A stretch of 64,000 nt of DNA from Methylobacterium tardum (GCF_023546765.1 NZ_CP097484.1:2140001-2204000); one strand, 5' to 3'; shown: positions 46,954 to 56,211, counted from the first letter of the stretch. Notes: generated by a model not told the origin, from the letters alone. Made by a program: numbers and translations.

Positions 46954-47244
46954 CGCGGCACCTCTAAAACAGGGCGCCGTCATCGGGGACAAACCGTAAC
47001 CAAAGGGTTCGACGCCCGGCTGCTGGATCTTCGTGGGTCCTAAGGTGCGCTGCCGGGGGTGACACACGGAAGCGCTAAACGCGTCCGGTCTTTGATCGTC
47101 ATACGGTTGCCGGTGGTTGCCATGCGGTCGGCGCATGTCGCGACCGGTTCATCGTGCAACCCGGACGGACCAACGATGGTCATGTCATCGTCGCGGCACA
47201 GATATAACGGGACCGCTTCACCGGCACGCCGGGAGCTAATCACT

Positions 47245-47487
47245 ATGCCGAAGCACTACTGCCTCAACCCCCATGACCCATACGCTGAGCGAGAGGTCCT
47301 GGTCGAGTTCGAGGCGACGACGGCTGGTCTGCTCCTCATCGCGGCCATCGACGACGCTGACGAAGACATCCTGTCAGACCTGACTGATGCCCAACTTGAC
47401 GACCTGAGGCGCGAACTCATGGTTGCGTGTCAGAGCAGAGCTTGCTCCGTCGAGACTTCGAGCAGGCCGGAGATGCACGCGGGCTGA
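47245..47487 (+). CDS. Small acidic hypothetical protein
   Basis: 80 residues from ATG 47245 (MPKHYCLNPHDPYAEREVLV). GGGAG stands 9 bases upstream. The middle is acidic (AAIDDADEDILSDLTDAQLD), the end Ser/Arg-rich. No family recognised. Confidence 0.5.
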   Translation: MPKHYCLNPHDPYAEREVLVEFEATTAGLLLIAAIDDADEDILSDLTDAQLDDLRRELMVACQSRACSVETSSRPEMHAG

Positions 47488-47635
47488 GTGCGCTTGGCTA
47501 GAGCCTACAGGCAGGGTGTGGGCGTCATGAAGCCCGTGCGAATGCGCATGCGCGGTCTCGTTATCATCCTCGGCTGCTCAGGCTGCCCGGACGGTCGCAA
47601 GGAAGCGACCGACCTCAGCGTGTAGCTCCGATGGC

Positions 47636-48190
47636 TCAGTGCAGGTTACCGCTTGGATCTGGCGAGGACATGTTGCGCGCCAGCGACCGACCCACCGCCA
47701 TCAGCGCTTGCCTGAGCACCGGCAACATCTCCTTGGCGTGATCCTGCTCGATCAGCCCATGGGCCATCAGCAGGTAGTCAGCCACGCGTTCCAAGGTCGA
47801 GCCGGGCTGCGTCGCCGGATGCGAGGGTGGGGGCACGTAGCGCGCAAGGGTGCCGTAGGCGGTCAGAGGTTCGGAGCCGCTGGGGCCTATCTCTGTCAAT
47901 GAACCGAGGTAGCCCAGGAAGGTGCGGTCCGGCGGCCCGTAGGAGGGCACGGCACCGATCACGACCCAGGCATAGCTCCCATCAGCCCGGCACAGGCGGG
48001 TGCGAAGGCTGTACTCGCTCTGCTGGTCGCGGGCGCTGCGCAGGAAGGTGACAGCCATCTCGTAATCGTCGGGGTGCATGCACGCGGTCCAGCCGTGCTC
48101 CATAGCCTCAGTGGCAGCTTGTCCGGTAAAGGTGGTCCACTCGGGGCTGACGTAGGTCACGCCGCCGTCCGCTTTCGCGACGAAGATCAT
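47636..48190 (-). CDS. Single-PAS-domain protein
   Basis: 184 residues. A PAS fold of the PAS_3 type fills residues 1-105 (TYVSPEWTTFTGQAATEAME, HGWTACMHPDD, RLCRADGSYAWVVIGAVPSY), followed by a helical tail. No output domain. It may be a partner subunit of a sensor kinase or a chemosensory adaptor. The N-terminus is slightly short compared with complete PAS domains, so the real start may lie upstream. Confidence 0.7.
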   Translation of the reverse strand: MIFVAKADGGVTYVSPEWTTFTGQAATEAMEHGWTACMHPDDYEMAVTFLRSARDQQSEYSLRTRLCRADGSYAWVVIGAVPSYGPPDRTFLGYLGSLTEIGPSGSEPLTAYGTLARYVPPPSHPATQPGSTLERVADYLLMAHGLIEQDHAKEMLPVLRQALMAVGRSLARNMSSPDPSGNLH

Positions 48191-48370
48191 CCTGAACGCT
48201 CCATGGGCCCGAGCCCTGCATCCGCATCAGGAGGCGCTCGCCGATCCCATACCCTAGCATGGGAATAGGATTGGCGCCGGAACCGTCAACTGCATTAAGA
48301 ATTCACCTCATTCACAAGCTATGAGCCTTCCGGCAAGGCGATCTCTCCCGGCGTGGCCTCGGGCGGCATC

Positions 48371-48598
48371 ATGGAAAAATTCAATTCACCGAAGCATGCG
48401 GTGCTCCGTCAGATCGCAGACGCGCTCGGCTTGCCTGTCGAACGCTTCCTCACCGACCCGGCGTCCGCGCGACCGACAGCGACTGCGGACGAGTGCCTAC
48501 GCTTGTGGTCCAGGATCACGACAGAGGTTGGGCGACAGCAAGCCCTAGAAGCCCTGCGGATGATCGCCGACCAGGAGAGGACGCGATCCGAGCCCTGA
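48371..48598 (+). CDS. Small protein resembling the C-terminal part of an XRE regulator
   Basis: 75 residues from ATG 48371. VLRQIADALGLPVERFLTDP, then LWSRITTEVGRQQALEALRM, resembles the helices that follow the helix-turn-helix in alphaproteobacterial XRE regulators ('ADLLNVPVETFF'); the helix-turn-helix itself is absent. A similar small protein lies at 56212-56448. Confidence 0.5.
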   Translation: MEKFNSPKHAVLRQIADALGLPVERFLTDPASARPTATADECLRLWSRITTEVGRQQALEALRMIADQERTRSEP

Positions 48599-48731
48599 GA
48601 CGCGTCAGGACAGTTCTCGGCAGCCATGCGGCCGGAAGCGTCCTGTCCGAGATAGGTTGGGACCAGGGTCAAGGTGACGTACCGGGGCAGCGGGGCGACG
48701 TTCCTGCCGCGCCGCTTCGCTGCCTGCGAGA

Positions 48732-49172
48732 TCAGCCCTTCAGCGATTGGGCGGTCCGGTGATCGTTCTGGAGGGTGGCCGCTGTCTTCACAATCGACAG
48801 CACGCTGCAACGGGTCGTCTCGTCGGAGATGCTGGTGAAGGCCAGGACGAGTTCCATCACCTGCGGGTCCTCGAAGAAAGTTCGGGCTCCAAGCTTCTCG
48901 CTCTCTGATCCCGCCTGCGTGGCGAAGAAGGTTTCCACCGGCACGTTCAGCAGGTCAGCGATGATCTGGAGGCGACCAGCACCGATGCGGTTGTGGCCCT
49001 TCTCGTACTTTTGCACCTGCTGGAAGCTCACACCTATGGCGTCGCCGAGCGCGGACTGGCTCAAGCCCTGCGCTTTCCGAAGGGAGGCGATCAGGCTGCC
49101 GATCGTGCGGTCGGCGTCAGTGGCTGCCTTGGGCTTGAGCAGGGGCGACATTTGGGAAGAAACCTTCGGCAT
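48732..49172 (-). CDS. XRE-family transcriptional regulator
   Basis: 146 residues. Helix-turn-helix at about 25-80: IGSLIASLRKAQGLSQSALG, DAIGVSFQQVQKYEKGHNRI, then GAGRLQIIADLLNVPVETFF. The C-terminal half carries helices that probably dimerise (VLSIVKTAATLQ). Typical of the short alphaproteobacterial SinR-like regulators. It faces the MucR-like gene across a 290-bp intergenic gap. Confidence 0.88.
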   Translation of the reverse strand: MPKVSSQMSPLLKPKAATDADRTIGSLIASLRKAQGLSQSALGDAIGVSFQQVQKYEKGHNRIGAGRLQIIADLLNVPVETFFATQAGSESEKLGARTFFEDPQVMELVLAFTSISDETTRCSVLSIVKTAATLQNDHRTAQSLKG

Positions 49173-49462
49173 GAAACAGCACGCTAGGGCTTAGCTTGAA
49201 CCGCTGCCGTGAGCACAACCGCAGAATGCTTAGTGCACCATTAAGTTGTGCGGTCTCTGGCTGCGTCTCGTGCATGGCTTGGGCTGATGCCTGAGCCGGA
49301 AGGGGTGTGCCTCAAGGCCGGAACCCTCATTGTTGTCCCTACGTCCAGATTTCTTGTCCCCCCGTCTCGACTCACTCCTGCCGTCGATCTGCTGGCCTTT
49401 TTTCTCTTGACCTTCAGTCGCGATAAAGCATCTAGGCTCCTTCAATCACGGAGCGCAGCTTA

Positions 49463-49954
49463 ATGGAAGAGGCCATGCAGCTACAGACTAATGATTTGGT
49501 CGAGATACAGGCGGTCGATTACGTGGAGATCACCACCGGCATCGTCGCCGCTTACCTGTCTCACAACCGTGTCCCCGTCGCTGAACTTCCCGGTCTTCTC
49601 GCGGGCGTTCACGCCGCACTCGCTGGTCTTGGCCAGAGTGCCGAAGCGGCCGAACCAGCGGCGGAAAGGCTGACACCTGCCCAGATCCGGAAGTCGATCA
49701 GACCGGACGCGCTGATCAGCTTCATCGACGGCAAGCCCTACAAGACTCTGAAGCGCCATCTCACCAAGCACGGTTTGACCATCGACGAGTACCGCGAGCG
49801 CTTCGGCTTGCCGCGGGATTATCCCTCGACGGCTGCCAGCTACTCCGCCGCGCGATCCAATCTGGCACGACAGAATGGTCTCGGTCGCAAAGGCGGATCC
49901 GAAAAGCCCAGCATCGATCTTGGTGACATGGCCAGGATCCAGCAAGCTTCCTGA
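49463..49954 (+). CDS. MucR/Ros-family transcriptional regulator
   Basis: 163 residues. The conserved core reads RLTPAQIRKSIRPDALISFI, DGKPYKTLKRHLTKHGLTID, EYRERFGLPRDYPSTAASYS and ARSNLARQNGLGRKGG. MucR/Ros proteins bind AT-rich DNA as oligomers and silence surface-polysaccharide, cell-cycle and horizontally acquired genes. The first zinc-ligand Cys of canonical Ros (CLEDGK) is replaced (SFIDGK), while the two His are kept, a variant known among paralogues. The N-terminal oligomerisation helices (VEITTGIVAAYLSHNRVPVA) are present. Confidence 0.88.
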   Translation: MEEAMQLQTNDLVEIQAVDYVEITTGIVAAYLSHNRVPVAELPGLLAGVHAALAGLGQSAEAAEPAAERLTPAQIRKSIRPDALISFIDGKPYKTLKRHLTKHGLTIDEYRERFGLPRDYPSTAASYSAARSNLARQNGLGRKGGSEKPSIDLGDMARIQQAS

Positions 49955-50073
49955 TGCTGGATGATCGCCGGACTGCCGAGTAGCTTCGTCCGGTTCTATA
50001 CAAACCATCATAGACGCGTGACCACTCGGAACCGCCCGGGTTCTCATTGCGGGGGGCACCCAGGGCCGGTGCC

Positions 50074-50319
50074 ATGCCGTCGTTCTTCTTCGATCTGCGG
50101 TCACGTTGTGGCTGTCAGTCCGACGACACCGGGCTGGAGTTCGCGAGCGCGGAGATCGCCTATATGGAGGCATGCAAGGCCATCCCGGACCTGACGGCCG
50201 AACTCGCCCACATGGGCGACGCCCCGCAGGACTACGCGTTCGAAGTCACCGATGAGGCCGGGCGTCTGCTCTGGCGCATCCCGTTCAGCGAGATCCTCGG
50301 CAGAAAAGATCGGTCGTGA
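50074..50319 (+). CDS. DUF6894-type small protein
   Basis: 81 residues from ATG 50074. MPSFFFDLRSRCGCQSDDTG, then LEFASAEIAYMEACKAIPDL and a closing beta-hairpin (YAFEVTDEAGRLLWRIPFSE), matches the DUF6894 pattern '(M)PRYFFDxxDG...D..G'. Common in multiple copies in Methylobacterium; function unknown. A second member lies at 62634-62873. Confidence 0.75.
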   Translation: MPSFFFDLRSRCGCQSDDTGLEFASAEIAYMEACKAIPDLTAELAHMGDAPQDYAFEVTDEAGRLLWRIPFSEILGRKDRS

Positions 50320-50521
50320 CCTCGCTGCGTCGCGGCCGAGGGATGTTGGTCGGTCATCCCGGCTGAAGGAGTGGCCGAGTTCGGGAACATCCTGCCGCAG
50401 CCGGGCGGCGAGGAGGCGTGGCTCGCGTCGCTGCCGAGCGCATTGCGCGAGAAGTTGATAGCGGCGTCCTGAGCGACACCGCCGGGCGTCCTCGACCATA
50501 AGGATCGATCGTAGCAAAACC

Positions 50522-50740
50522 TTAGATTTCGCTCCGGCCCTTGAGTTCTGGTCGGAGCCCGCCCTGAAGGGCTGCCCTCACAATCTCGGCCAACGTATCG
50601 GCGTCGATCTCGATAGCCACGCGCTCGGCGCGGCCGAAGCCCATGAGACCCGTGACGTAGACTGTGTTCTCCTTCGTGCGCTCGATCCCCTCAACCCGGA
50701 TGTGGCGCATCTCGCCGCGCTCTCCGACCCGGATCTTCAC
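50522..50740 (-). CDS. Small hypothetical protein
   Basis: 72 residues from a GTG at 50740 (VKIRVGERGEMRHIRVEGIE). Beta-rich start and a helical end (IDADTLAEIVRAALQGGLRP). The extension upstream of the GTG is poor. No family recognised. Confidence 0.45.
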   Translation of the reverse strand: MKIRVGERGEMRHIRVEGIERTKENTVYVTGLMGFGRAERVAIEIDADTLAEIVRAALQGGLRPELKGRSEI

Positions 50741-50834
50741 ATCTGCCTCCTGCTTCGTTCCGGCTGCCTGAGGCCGCAGAATCCCTATCGCCCATAAGCT
50801 CGGGGGTGCCTCGCACACTTTGAACCGCTGGCGT

Positions 50835-51674
50835 TCAATGCTTCGAGCCGATCGATGCTGCGACCTCGGCCTCGAACGTTAAGGCTCGGTCGAACAGCGG
50901 CGCCGTGCGGTACTCGCGCACGTAGCGCCACGCGAATGTGCCCGGCTCGCCGACGCGCCGCGTCTCCAGCAGTCCGAACCACGTCAACGGACGCAGGATC
51001 CGGCCCTCGAAGGCGAATGCGAGATGATCGGCTGCGCTTCCCTCCGCTGCGGCGTCGAGCACCGTGCAGACCGGCAGGAGATCTCCAACGTTGCTCCAGT
51101 TGCGTGCGGCGACCGACAGGCACCACAGCACCAGACCGACGTGGTCCTGCGGCCAGCGCTCGACCGGCACACGGTCGAGTGAGCCGAGGTCAATCTGCCA
51201 GAAGATCAGCGCGAAGAGCCGCCGGAACGCTTCGACAGCGCTGCTCCCTGACGCGAATTCCTGCCCTCGCTTGGTGGCCACCAGCTTGCGCTCGCGTCGC
51301 CGTAGGAGCTTAGCAGCTTGAGCGATGAGGCGGGTCACCTCCACCGGCATCACGTCACCCTCATTGAGCACCTTGTTGACGGCAAGGACCTCCTCCTTGT
51401 CGTAGTCGGGCCAGACGAGAGCGTCGAACAGAGCACGCGTGTCCGCGCGCGAGAGGGCGTGCGTAGCGGTCAGCGTGAGACCGCCGGACGCCTGCGCGCG
51501 AGTGAGCACGAGGCTCAACGTGGCGAGCAGCGGCATCCCGGCGGCACTGGTCTCGCCGAGGTTGGAGCCGAGCCGGATCGTCTCTGGTGGGCCGCCATTC
51601 GGCCGTGCGAGCAGCCCAGCTATCCCGGACGGTGTTAGCAACGACCATGCCGGTAAGTGCTCGATCTTCGTCAT
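50835..51674 (-). CDS. Hypothetical protein with a winged-helix-like C-terminus
   Basis: 279 residues. ALSRADTRALFDALVWPDYD, then AQAAKLLRRRERKLVATKRG QEF, resembles the C-terminal winged-helix part of plasmid pRiA4b ORF-3/SEC-C-associated proteins ('...aGLLRRrGrKLvLTkrG'). The rest is helical. Weak assignment. Single gene on its strand. Confidence 0.55.
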   Translation of the reverse strand: MTKIEHLPAWSLLTPSGIAGLLARPNGGPPETIRLGSNLGETSAAGMPLLATLSLVLTRAQASGGLTLTATHALSRADTRALFDALVWPDYDKEEVLAVNKVLNEGDVMPVEVTRLIAQAAKLLRRRERKLVATKRGQEFASGSSAVEAFRRLFALIFWQIDLGSLDRVPVERWPQDHVGLVLWCLSVAARNWSNVGDLLPVCTVLDAAAEGSAADHLAFAFEGRILRPLTWFGLLETRRVGEPGTFAWRYVREYRTAPLFDRALTFEAEVAASIGSKH

Positions 51675-51782
51675 CGACGTGCTTGTGTCACCTCGGGCGA
51701 ACGCCGCCCATCGCCGACAACGAGAACGCCACCGTTTTCCAACTGCTGCGGCTCGCGCTGCCTGCGCTGATGTACACCCGGC

Positions 51783-52061
51783 TCATGAACCAAGCGGTTG
51801 CGTTCCCGGCTGCCTGTCGTCGTTGCCGTTGCTCTTATCCAGCGCCGGAGCGCTCGCTCCCAGCGCTGACGCTCGTCCCTCGATCCGAGCGATCTGGTGT
51901 CCAAGACGACGGAGCACCTGCTCGTTCTCGGCTAGGCGCTGCTCGATGACCGACATCCGCCGCGACAGGCGCTCCTCACTCGCACGCAGTTCGCCTGTAA
52001 GCCGCTGTTCAAGCGCGTCAGTGTCGGTGAGAAACCCGCGCAGCCATCCCAGCATGAGCAC
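51783..52061 (-). CDS. Small coiled-coil protein
   Basis: 92 residues. Residues 15-70 form a continuous heptad-like helix (DALEQRLTGELRASEERLSR, VIEQRLAENEQVLRRLGHQI); the tail is disordered. The hydrophobic N-terminus (MLMLGWLRGFL) may touch the membrane. No family recognised. Confidence 0.5.
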   Translation of the reverse strand: MLMLGWLRGFLTDTDALEQRLTGELRASEERLSRRMSVIEQRLAENEQVLRRLGHQIARIEGRASALGASAPALDKSNGNDDRQPGTQPLGS

Positions 52062-52257
52062 ATCCTCGGGCTACGTCGGTCCGGCTCGGCCAGTCACAGG
52101 AGTGTAGCGGGGGTTGGAGAATTGCCCGAGCCCGAAGGTGCGCTCACCCACAGGTGGGGCGATCGAAGCCAACGGATGCCTTGCCAATCTGAAGGCTTTT
52201 CACCCTGAGAGCCGGACATCGCTCAACCTGATCTGCCTCACCCATTGGCTACCTGAG

Positions 52258-52842
52258 TCAGAACTGGCGCTTCTTGAACGGTAGATCAGTGTCGCCGTCG
52301 AGAAGACGAGGCGAGAGTTGCCGAAACGACCAGGGCGCGTCCGGAAATGCCCGATCGAAGCGAAGTACAACATCGAACCGATCGCCGTCCCACTTCTTTG
52401 GGACGCCCGGCAAAACCTGCTTCTTCAGCAGCGCCGGGACGATCTCCTCGACAATCGCCTTGTGCTCCCAGAACACCAGGACGACCCCGGTGAGCTTGAC
52501 GATCTCCTTGACCAGATCGGGCTCCTGCGAGACGCCGTAACTCGTGTTCGGTTCGAGGTGGAGGCGCTTGGCCACAGGTATGGCCGTCTCCCACGGGCGA
52601 TGGCTGAAGCTCGCATCCTCTGAAACCGCCTTGGGTTTGGCCGCATAGATGACGTTCGGCGGCGGGTAGTCGCCTCGCGCATCACCCTGGCCGAACAGCG
52701 CAGCCCAGGCCCCGGCCCGCTGCCAGCCGCGTATGACGAGCGACTTCTCGTCCGGCGTGCCCTCGAAAGTCAGCCCTTCTCCTGGGAATGCTCCACCCGC
52801 CTTCTCGGCGTGGCGCGCCAGCATGATGGTCAGCGATGACAT
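52258..52842 (-). CDS. Histidine phosphatase-superfamily-like protein
   Basis: 194 residues from the ATG giving MSSLTIMLARHAEKAGGAFP. The RHAEK motif early in the protein matches the RHG/RHA catalytic motif of the superfamily, and VVLVFWEHKAIVEEIVPALL is at the position of the second catalytic His (VLVFWEH). The product is short for the family and lacks other signatures; catalytic competence is uncertain. The start overlaps the opposite-strand ORF region only in non-coding sequence. Confidence 0.6.
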   Translation of the reverse strand: MSSLTIMLARHAEKAGGAFPGEGLTFEGTPDEKSLVIRGWQRAGAWAALFGQGDARGDYPPPNVIYAAKPKAVSEDASFSHRPWETAIPVAKRLHLEPNTSYGVSQEPDLVKEIVKLTGVVLVFWEHKAIVEEIVPALLKKQVLPGVPKKWDGDRFDVVLRFDRAFPDAPWSFRQLSPRLLDGDTDLPFKKRQF

Positions 52843-53072
52843 CCTATTCCTTCCGGCAACCGCCTGATCGGCTTCAGGAACGCCGGATCGGCATTGGAGT
52901 TCGACACGCGCTCTGGAGAAAGTGCTTGCCGCCACTCTGGCGCATCAGCGGTGCGATGGACGGTCGGTCGTGCTCGCACACGTCCAGTGCCCCACCGCCC
53001 GGCCTGGTGCTGAGACAGCGGTGCGACGCCGAAGCGCTGGCAGCACCCACCCCAGCATGTCAGGTCAGGGAG

Positions 53073-53333
53073 ATGCCGAGCCCTGACACTCAGACCTGTG
53101 AAGTGAAGATTGAGGGGGCATGGCTCGCCGTCAGTTTGGATGAGGCAGCCGCTCACTATACCATGGCCGTGAAGCGCTGCCCCGCCTGCCACGGGCGAGT
53201 GGCCATCAGCGGGACGTACAGCGGATTGAATGTCCAGCGCCGAGTGTATCACCGCAAGGCGCACAGCGGCTGCCCACTCAAGCCTGAGGCGTACTCCGGT
53301 ACGCCGTCGCCGCACCCGCAGGCGCTGACATAG
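53073..53333 (+). CDS. Small putative zinc-ribbon-like protein
   Basis: 86 residues from ATG 53073 with AGGGAG directly upstream. AVKRCPACHGRVAISGTYSG contains a CxxC pair, with further His/Cys downstream (YHRKAHSGCPLKPEA), consistent with a zinc-binding knuckle. Otherwise unassigned. A terminator follows at 53355. Confidence 0.55.
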   Translation: MPSPDTQTCEVKIEGAWLAVSLDEAAAHYTMAVKRCPACHGRVAISGTYSGLNVQRRVYHRKAHSGCPLKPEAYSGTPSPHPQALT

Positions 53334-53354
53334 CGCGGGACCTGCCTGATGAAA

Positions 53355-53385
53355 AAGCCCGCCCTGGTGTTCCAGGTGCGGGCTT
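53355..53385 (+). terminator. Hairpin terminator
   Basis: AAGCCCGC-CCTGG-TGTT-CCAGG-T-GCGGGCTT: a long stem with one unpaired base, preceded by A-rich and followed by GTTG, 21 bases after the zinc-ribbon-like gene. Confidence 0.65.
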
Positions 53386-53542
53386 GTTGCGACTGCGCCG
53401 AGGAGGCCGCATCGCGAGCCCCTACCTCCGGGTCTCGGCTGCTGCTCTTTCGACGCTCAGCCCCCAGCCGATCGCTGGCGGCCAACTCGGCTATTATGGT
53501 TGACAGTTCGTTGCCGCTGGTCGGCGTCAGCGCCGTGCTGTC

Positions 53543-53580
53543 AGCCCCGTCGCCCGATCTGATCACGGGCTGACGGGGCT
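53543..53580. terminator. Strong long hairpin, terminator or other structured element
   Basis: AGCCCCGTC-GCCCG, loop ATCTGATCA, CGGGC-T-GACGGGGCT: 14 paired bases with a single bulge. It lies in a 300-bp gap between the zinc-ribbon-like gene and the DUF1236 gene (which ends at 53670 reading toward it). No U-tract, so rho-independent termination is not certain. Confidence 0.45.
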
Positions 53581-53669
53581 CGATGCCCTTCGTTGCTCGG
53601 CGTCACGGTGGTGGCGATCCTGGCGACCTGCGGGCTCGCCGCGCCGTACCTTGACACTACCCTCTGGCG

Positions 53670-54092
53670 TCAGGGCCGTCCGTCATCAATCACCTCCACA
53701 ACGCGGCGAGTGCGCGGCTCGACCAGCACGGGATGCCCGTTGATGACCGTGTAGCTGTATTCTGGCAGCGCGAACTCCCGCGGCACGTCGTAATAGACCA
53801 CGCCGTCCTCTGGCAGCATGGTCCCGACCCGCACCGGGCCAGCGAGTGCGACGGATGGGCGGTGTTCGCCTAGCGCGTAGATGCGAAAACGCTCTCGCCG
53901 ATCGACACCCAGGTTCCCGTTGGCGGTGCCCACGGCCGCCCCGATCGCCCTGCCGACGATCGCGCCCAGGGGACCGGCCATCTCCTCGCCGCGGGATGCT
54001 CCATCCTGGGCGCCTCGTTCCAATCCTTGCGCGTGGACAGCCGCGGTGAGGCCGAACGTGGCTAAGAGCGCGAGCGTGGCTGGGATGCGCAT
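53670..54092 (-). CDS. Secreted DUF1236-domain protein
   Basis: 140 residues from ATG 54092. The signal peptide MRIPATLALLATFGLTAAVH has a likely cleavage site after AVHA. The C-terminal DUF1236 domain reads EDGVVYYDVPREFALPEYSY, then TVINGHPVLVEPRTRRVVEV. A Gly/Ala-rich segment (GPLGAIVGRAIGAAVGTANG) lies between. Periplasmic or cell-envelope protein of unknown function, common in Rhizobiales. Confidence 0.8.
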   Translation of the reverse strand: MRIPATLALLATFGLTAAVHAQGLERGAQDGASRGEEMAGPLGAIVGRAIGAAVGTANGNLGVDRRERFRIYALGEHRPSVALAGPVRVGTMLPEDGVVYYDVPREFALPEYSYTVINGHPVLVEPRTRRVVEVIDDGRP

Positions 54093-54220
54093 GCGGTATC
54101 TTCCTGCTCGGTTGCGCGGGCCTTCAGGCAAGCGCCTGAGGGTGCGAAGACCTGCCGAGAGACGGGTCGAACGTCGGACAGTCGGGACAGCGCCTGACAC
54201 CGTCCCGACTAGACTGTAGC

Positions 54221-54511
54221 TCAGGCTGCCTCGGCCAGGGGCGCGGGCGATGGCGCGTCCATGGCGCGCAGGTACACGTCGAGTAGGGTCTCCTGCTCGT
54301 CGCGCTCGTCCTTGTCCTGCTTGCGGATCTTCAGGATCTCCTTGAGTACCTTCACGTCCAGGCCCTCACCCTTGGCCTCGGCGAAAATTTCCTTCTTGGC
54401 CTCCATCAGGTCCTTGATCTCTTCCTCCAGTCGCTCGATGCGCTCGATGATCGAGCAGATGCGTTCGCCTGCCACGGCCACGGTGTCGGTGACTTCGATC
54501 TTCCCGCTCAT
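54221..54511 (-). CDS. GapR/DUF2312-family DNA-binding protein
   Basis: 96 residues. SIIERIERLEEEIKDLMEAK, then KEIFAEAKGEGLDVKVLKEI and LKIRKQDKDERDEQETLLDV, then YL, is the GapR/UPF0335 signature. GapR clamps overtwisted, AT-rich DNA ahead of replication and transcription forks and supports topoisomerases. The chromosomal gene is usually single; a copy within an island suggests a paralogue acting on the element. Canonical N-terminus shorter by little; all helices present. Confidence 0.88.
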   Translation of the reverse strand: MSGKIEVTDTVAVAGERICSIIERIERLEEEIKDLMEAKKEIFAEAKGEGLDVKVLKEILKIRKQDKDERDEQETLLDVYLRAMDAPSPAPLAEAA

Positions 54512-54759
54512 GTGCTAATCCTTGCGACGAGGCGCGCGACCGTGGCCAGTCAGGGTAAGCGTGACGTTAAAGGGAACGGGATGGCGCGAGGCTCTGCTGT
54601 AACGCCGCTGGACCGACCCCACTCATGGCAATGGTGGGCGGATCACCTTCCGATAGCCGGTCAACCACGGCTGTGACTGGCGTAGAGCCTCGGCCGGTTC
54701 GGGTGTAAGCCTGATGTCACCGCAACGACTAGCAGGACGCCATGCAGAAGGAATGACGC

Positions 54760-55446
54760 ATGTTCTCCGTGATCTTCGAAGCTCATCCGCGCGCCGAGCA
54801 GTGGGACGCCTATCTCGGGCACGCCAAGATCCTGCGGCCGGAGTTGGAGCAGATCGACGGTTTCGTGGAGAACGTCCGCTACCGCAGCCTCACCCGCGAG
54901 GGCTGGATCCTGTCGCTCTCAGGCTGGCGCGACGAGAAGGCAGTGGTGCGCTGGCGAACGCGAGTGCGGCACCACGAGGCCCAGGCGACGGGTCGGTCCG
55001 AGATCCTGCACAATTACCACCTGCGCGTCGGTCAGGTCACCAAGGACACGCAGGTTCCCAAGGGTCACGCGTTGACCGAGCAGCGCCTGGACGAGACCGA
55101 GATCGGCTTAGGCACGACCGTTAGCCTGATCGATGCAAGCCGCCCACTTGGCGGGACAGAACAGGCGAGCCCGGACGCGCTCGCCCGATGGCTTGGCCTC
55201 AGCCCCAAGACAGATGGCCTCGTCGCCTGGGACGTGTTCGAGGCCATCCTGACGCCGGGTGACTTCGTACTGCTTCTGTCCTGGCGAAATCGTGGGGCCG
55301 CCGAAGGGTTCGAGCCGGAGGTCGCGCTGCCGGAAGAATGCAGGCTGCGCCGTGTTCGCGTGATACGCGACTACGGCATGTTCGACCGTAGGGAGGCGCC
55401 GCAATACTACCCCGACGCCGCAGGTGCGGAGACCATCCACGACTGA
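54760..55446 (+). CDS. Antibiotic-biosynthesis-monooxygenase (ABM) fold protein, tandem domains
   Basis: 228 residues with two ABM-like ferredoxin folds. The first (about 1-95) reads MFSVIFEAHPRAEQWDAYLG, VENVRYRSLTREGWILSLSG and WRDEKAVVRWRTRVRHHEAQ. The second (about 110-215) has VAWDVFEAILTPGDFVLLLS and CRLRRVRVIRDYGMFDRREA. ABM proteins act as small oxygenases or stress-associated dimers; substrate unknown. Stand-alone gene. Confidence 0.8.
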   Translation: MFSVIFEAHPRAEQWDAYLGHAKILRPELEQIDGFVENVRYRSLTREGWILSLSGWRDEKAVVRWRTRVRHHEAQATGRSEILHNYHLRVGQVTKDTQVPKGHALTEQRLDETEIGLGTTVSLIDASRPLGGTEQASPDALARWLGLSPKTDGLVAWDVFEAILTPGDFVLLLSWRNRGAAEGFEPEVALPEECRLRRVRVIRDYGMFDRREAPQYYPDAAGAETIHD

Positions 55447-55479
55447 TGGATTCAGGGTTCAGCAGGGCTGGTCACGCCC

Positions 55480-55659
55480 TCAGGCATCGTCGGCGTCAAG
55501 GATGGTCTCCAGATCGCCAACCAGCGCTTCCAGTTGGTCCGCCTTCGCCTTGAGCTTGAGCTTTGTGCCGTCCTGCGCCTCGATGGCGATCTCGATATGG
55601 TCCTCGATCCGTGCCGCCAGCGCGTCCTTGATCGTGAAAGTCGTCACGTCGTTGGCCAT
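55480..55659 (-). CDS. Small hypothetical protein
   Basis: 59 residues from ATG 55659 (MANDVTTFTIKDALAARIED). GAGGAGGTAAG is a strong ribosome-binding site. The rest (AIEAQDGTKLKLKAKADQLE, ALVGDLETILDADD) is a beta-hairpin plus helix. No family recognised. Confidence 0.6.
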   Translation of the reverse strand: MANDVTTFTIKDALAARIEDHIEIAIEAQDGTKLKLKAKADQLEALVGDLETILDADDA

Positions 55660-55731
55660 CTTACCTCCTCGATCACTCGTTGACCTGAGCGGAGGGCGCC
55701 TCGACGGCGCCCTCACATTCGGCGGCTGACA

Positions 55732-55893
55732 CTACTCCTTGTCGCCTCGGTGGATGCCCTTCTCGCGGTTCTCCTTCAGGCGGCCATCGTCCGAGTGATG
55801 GACCGTTCCCTGGTTGTCGTGGTTTGGGTCCTTGTTGTTCTTCGTCGCGTGACCAGTATTACTTGACTGGTTCTGCTGCTTCTTGTCGGTCAT
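55732..55893 (-). CDS. Very small hydrophilic protein
   Basis: 53 residues (MTDKKQQNQSSNTGHATKNN ... RLKENREKGIHRGDKE), rich in Asn/Gln/Lys/His/Asp and probably disordered. Such short hydrophilic proteins are often stress-induced. It ends 72 bases upstream of the 59-residue gene on the same strand. Confidence 0.5.
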   Translation of the reverse strand: MTDKKQQNQSSNTGHATKNNKDPNHDNQGTVHHSDDGRLKENREKGIHRGDKE

Positions 55894-56211
55894 ATAGGCA
55901 AATTTCCTTCAGTGGCCGCCAGTACCGGCAGTTGTCCCGACAACATGCGGCGACGATACGGGTTCCAGGGACGGTATCAGCTTTAACTCACCTGAACTGC
56001 GACACTCCGTCAGACTCGACGAGGCGCATTGTTGCTTCGGAGCGCATCATGGGTCCGTGGAAGCTCTTGTGAGAGTTCGTGAACCGGCGATGGCTGCCAT
56101 GTCATCGAATGCGCGTCAGCACCGCTCGTTTGCGGCGCACACCCTGGACCGCTCACGGGTCTGTGATCGGTCTGCTTCGATTTCGACTGCATTCTTAATT
56201 CGGTATGCCAG

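Noticed and set aside
53349..53573. Plus-strand ORF of 74 residues
   Set aside because: Its first 35 bases are a terminator hairpin and the rest includes a second hairpin; no coding signature.
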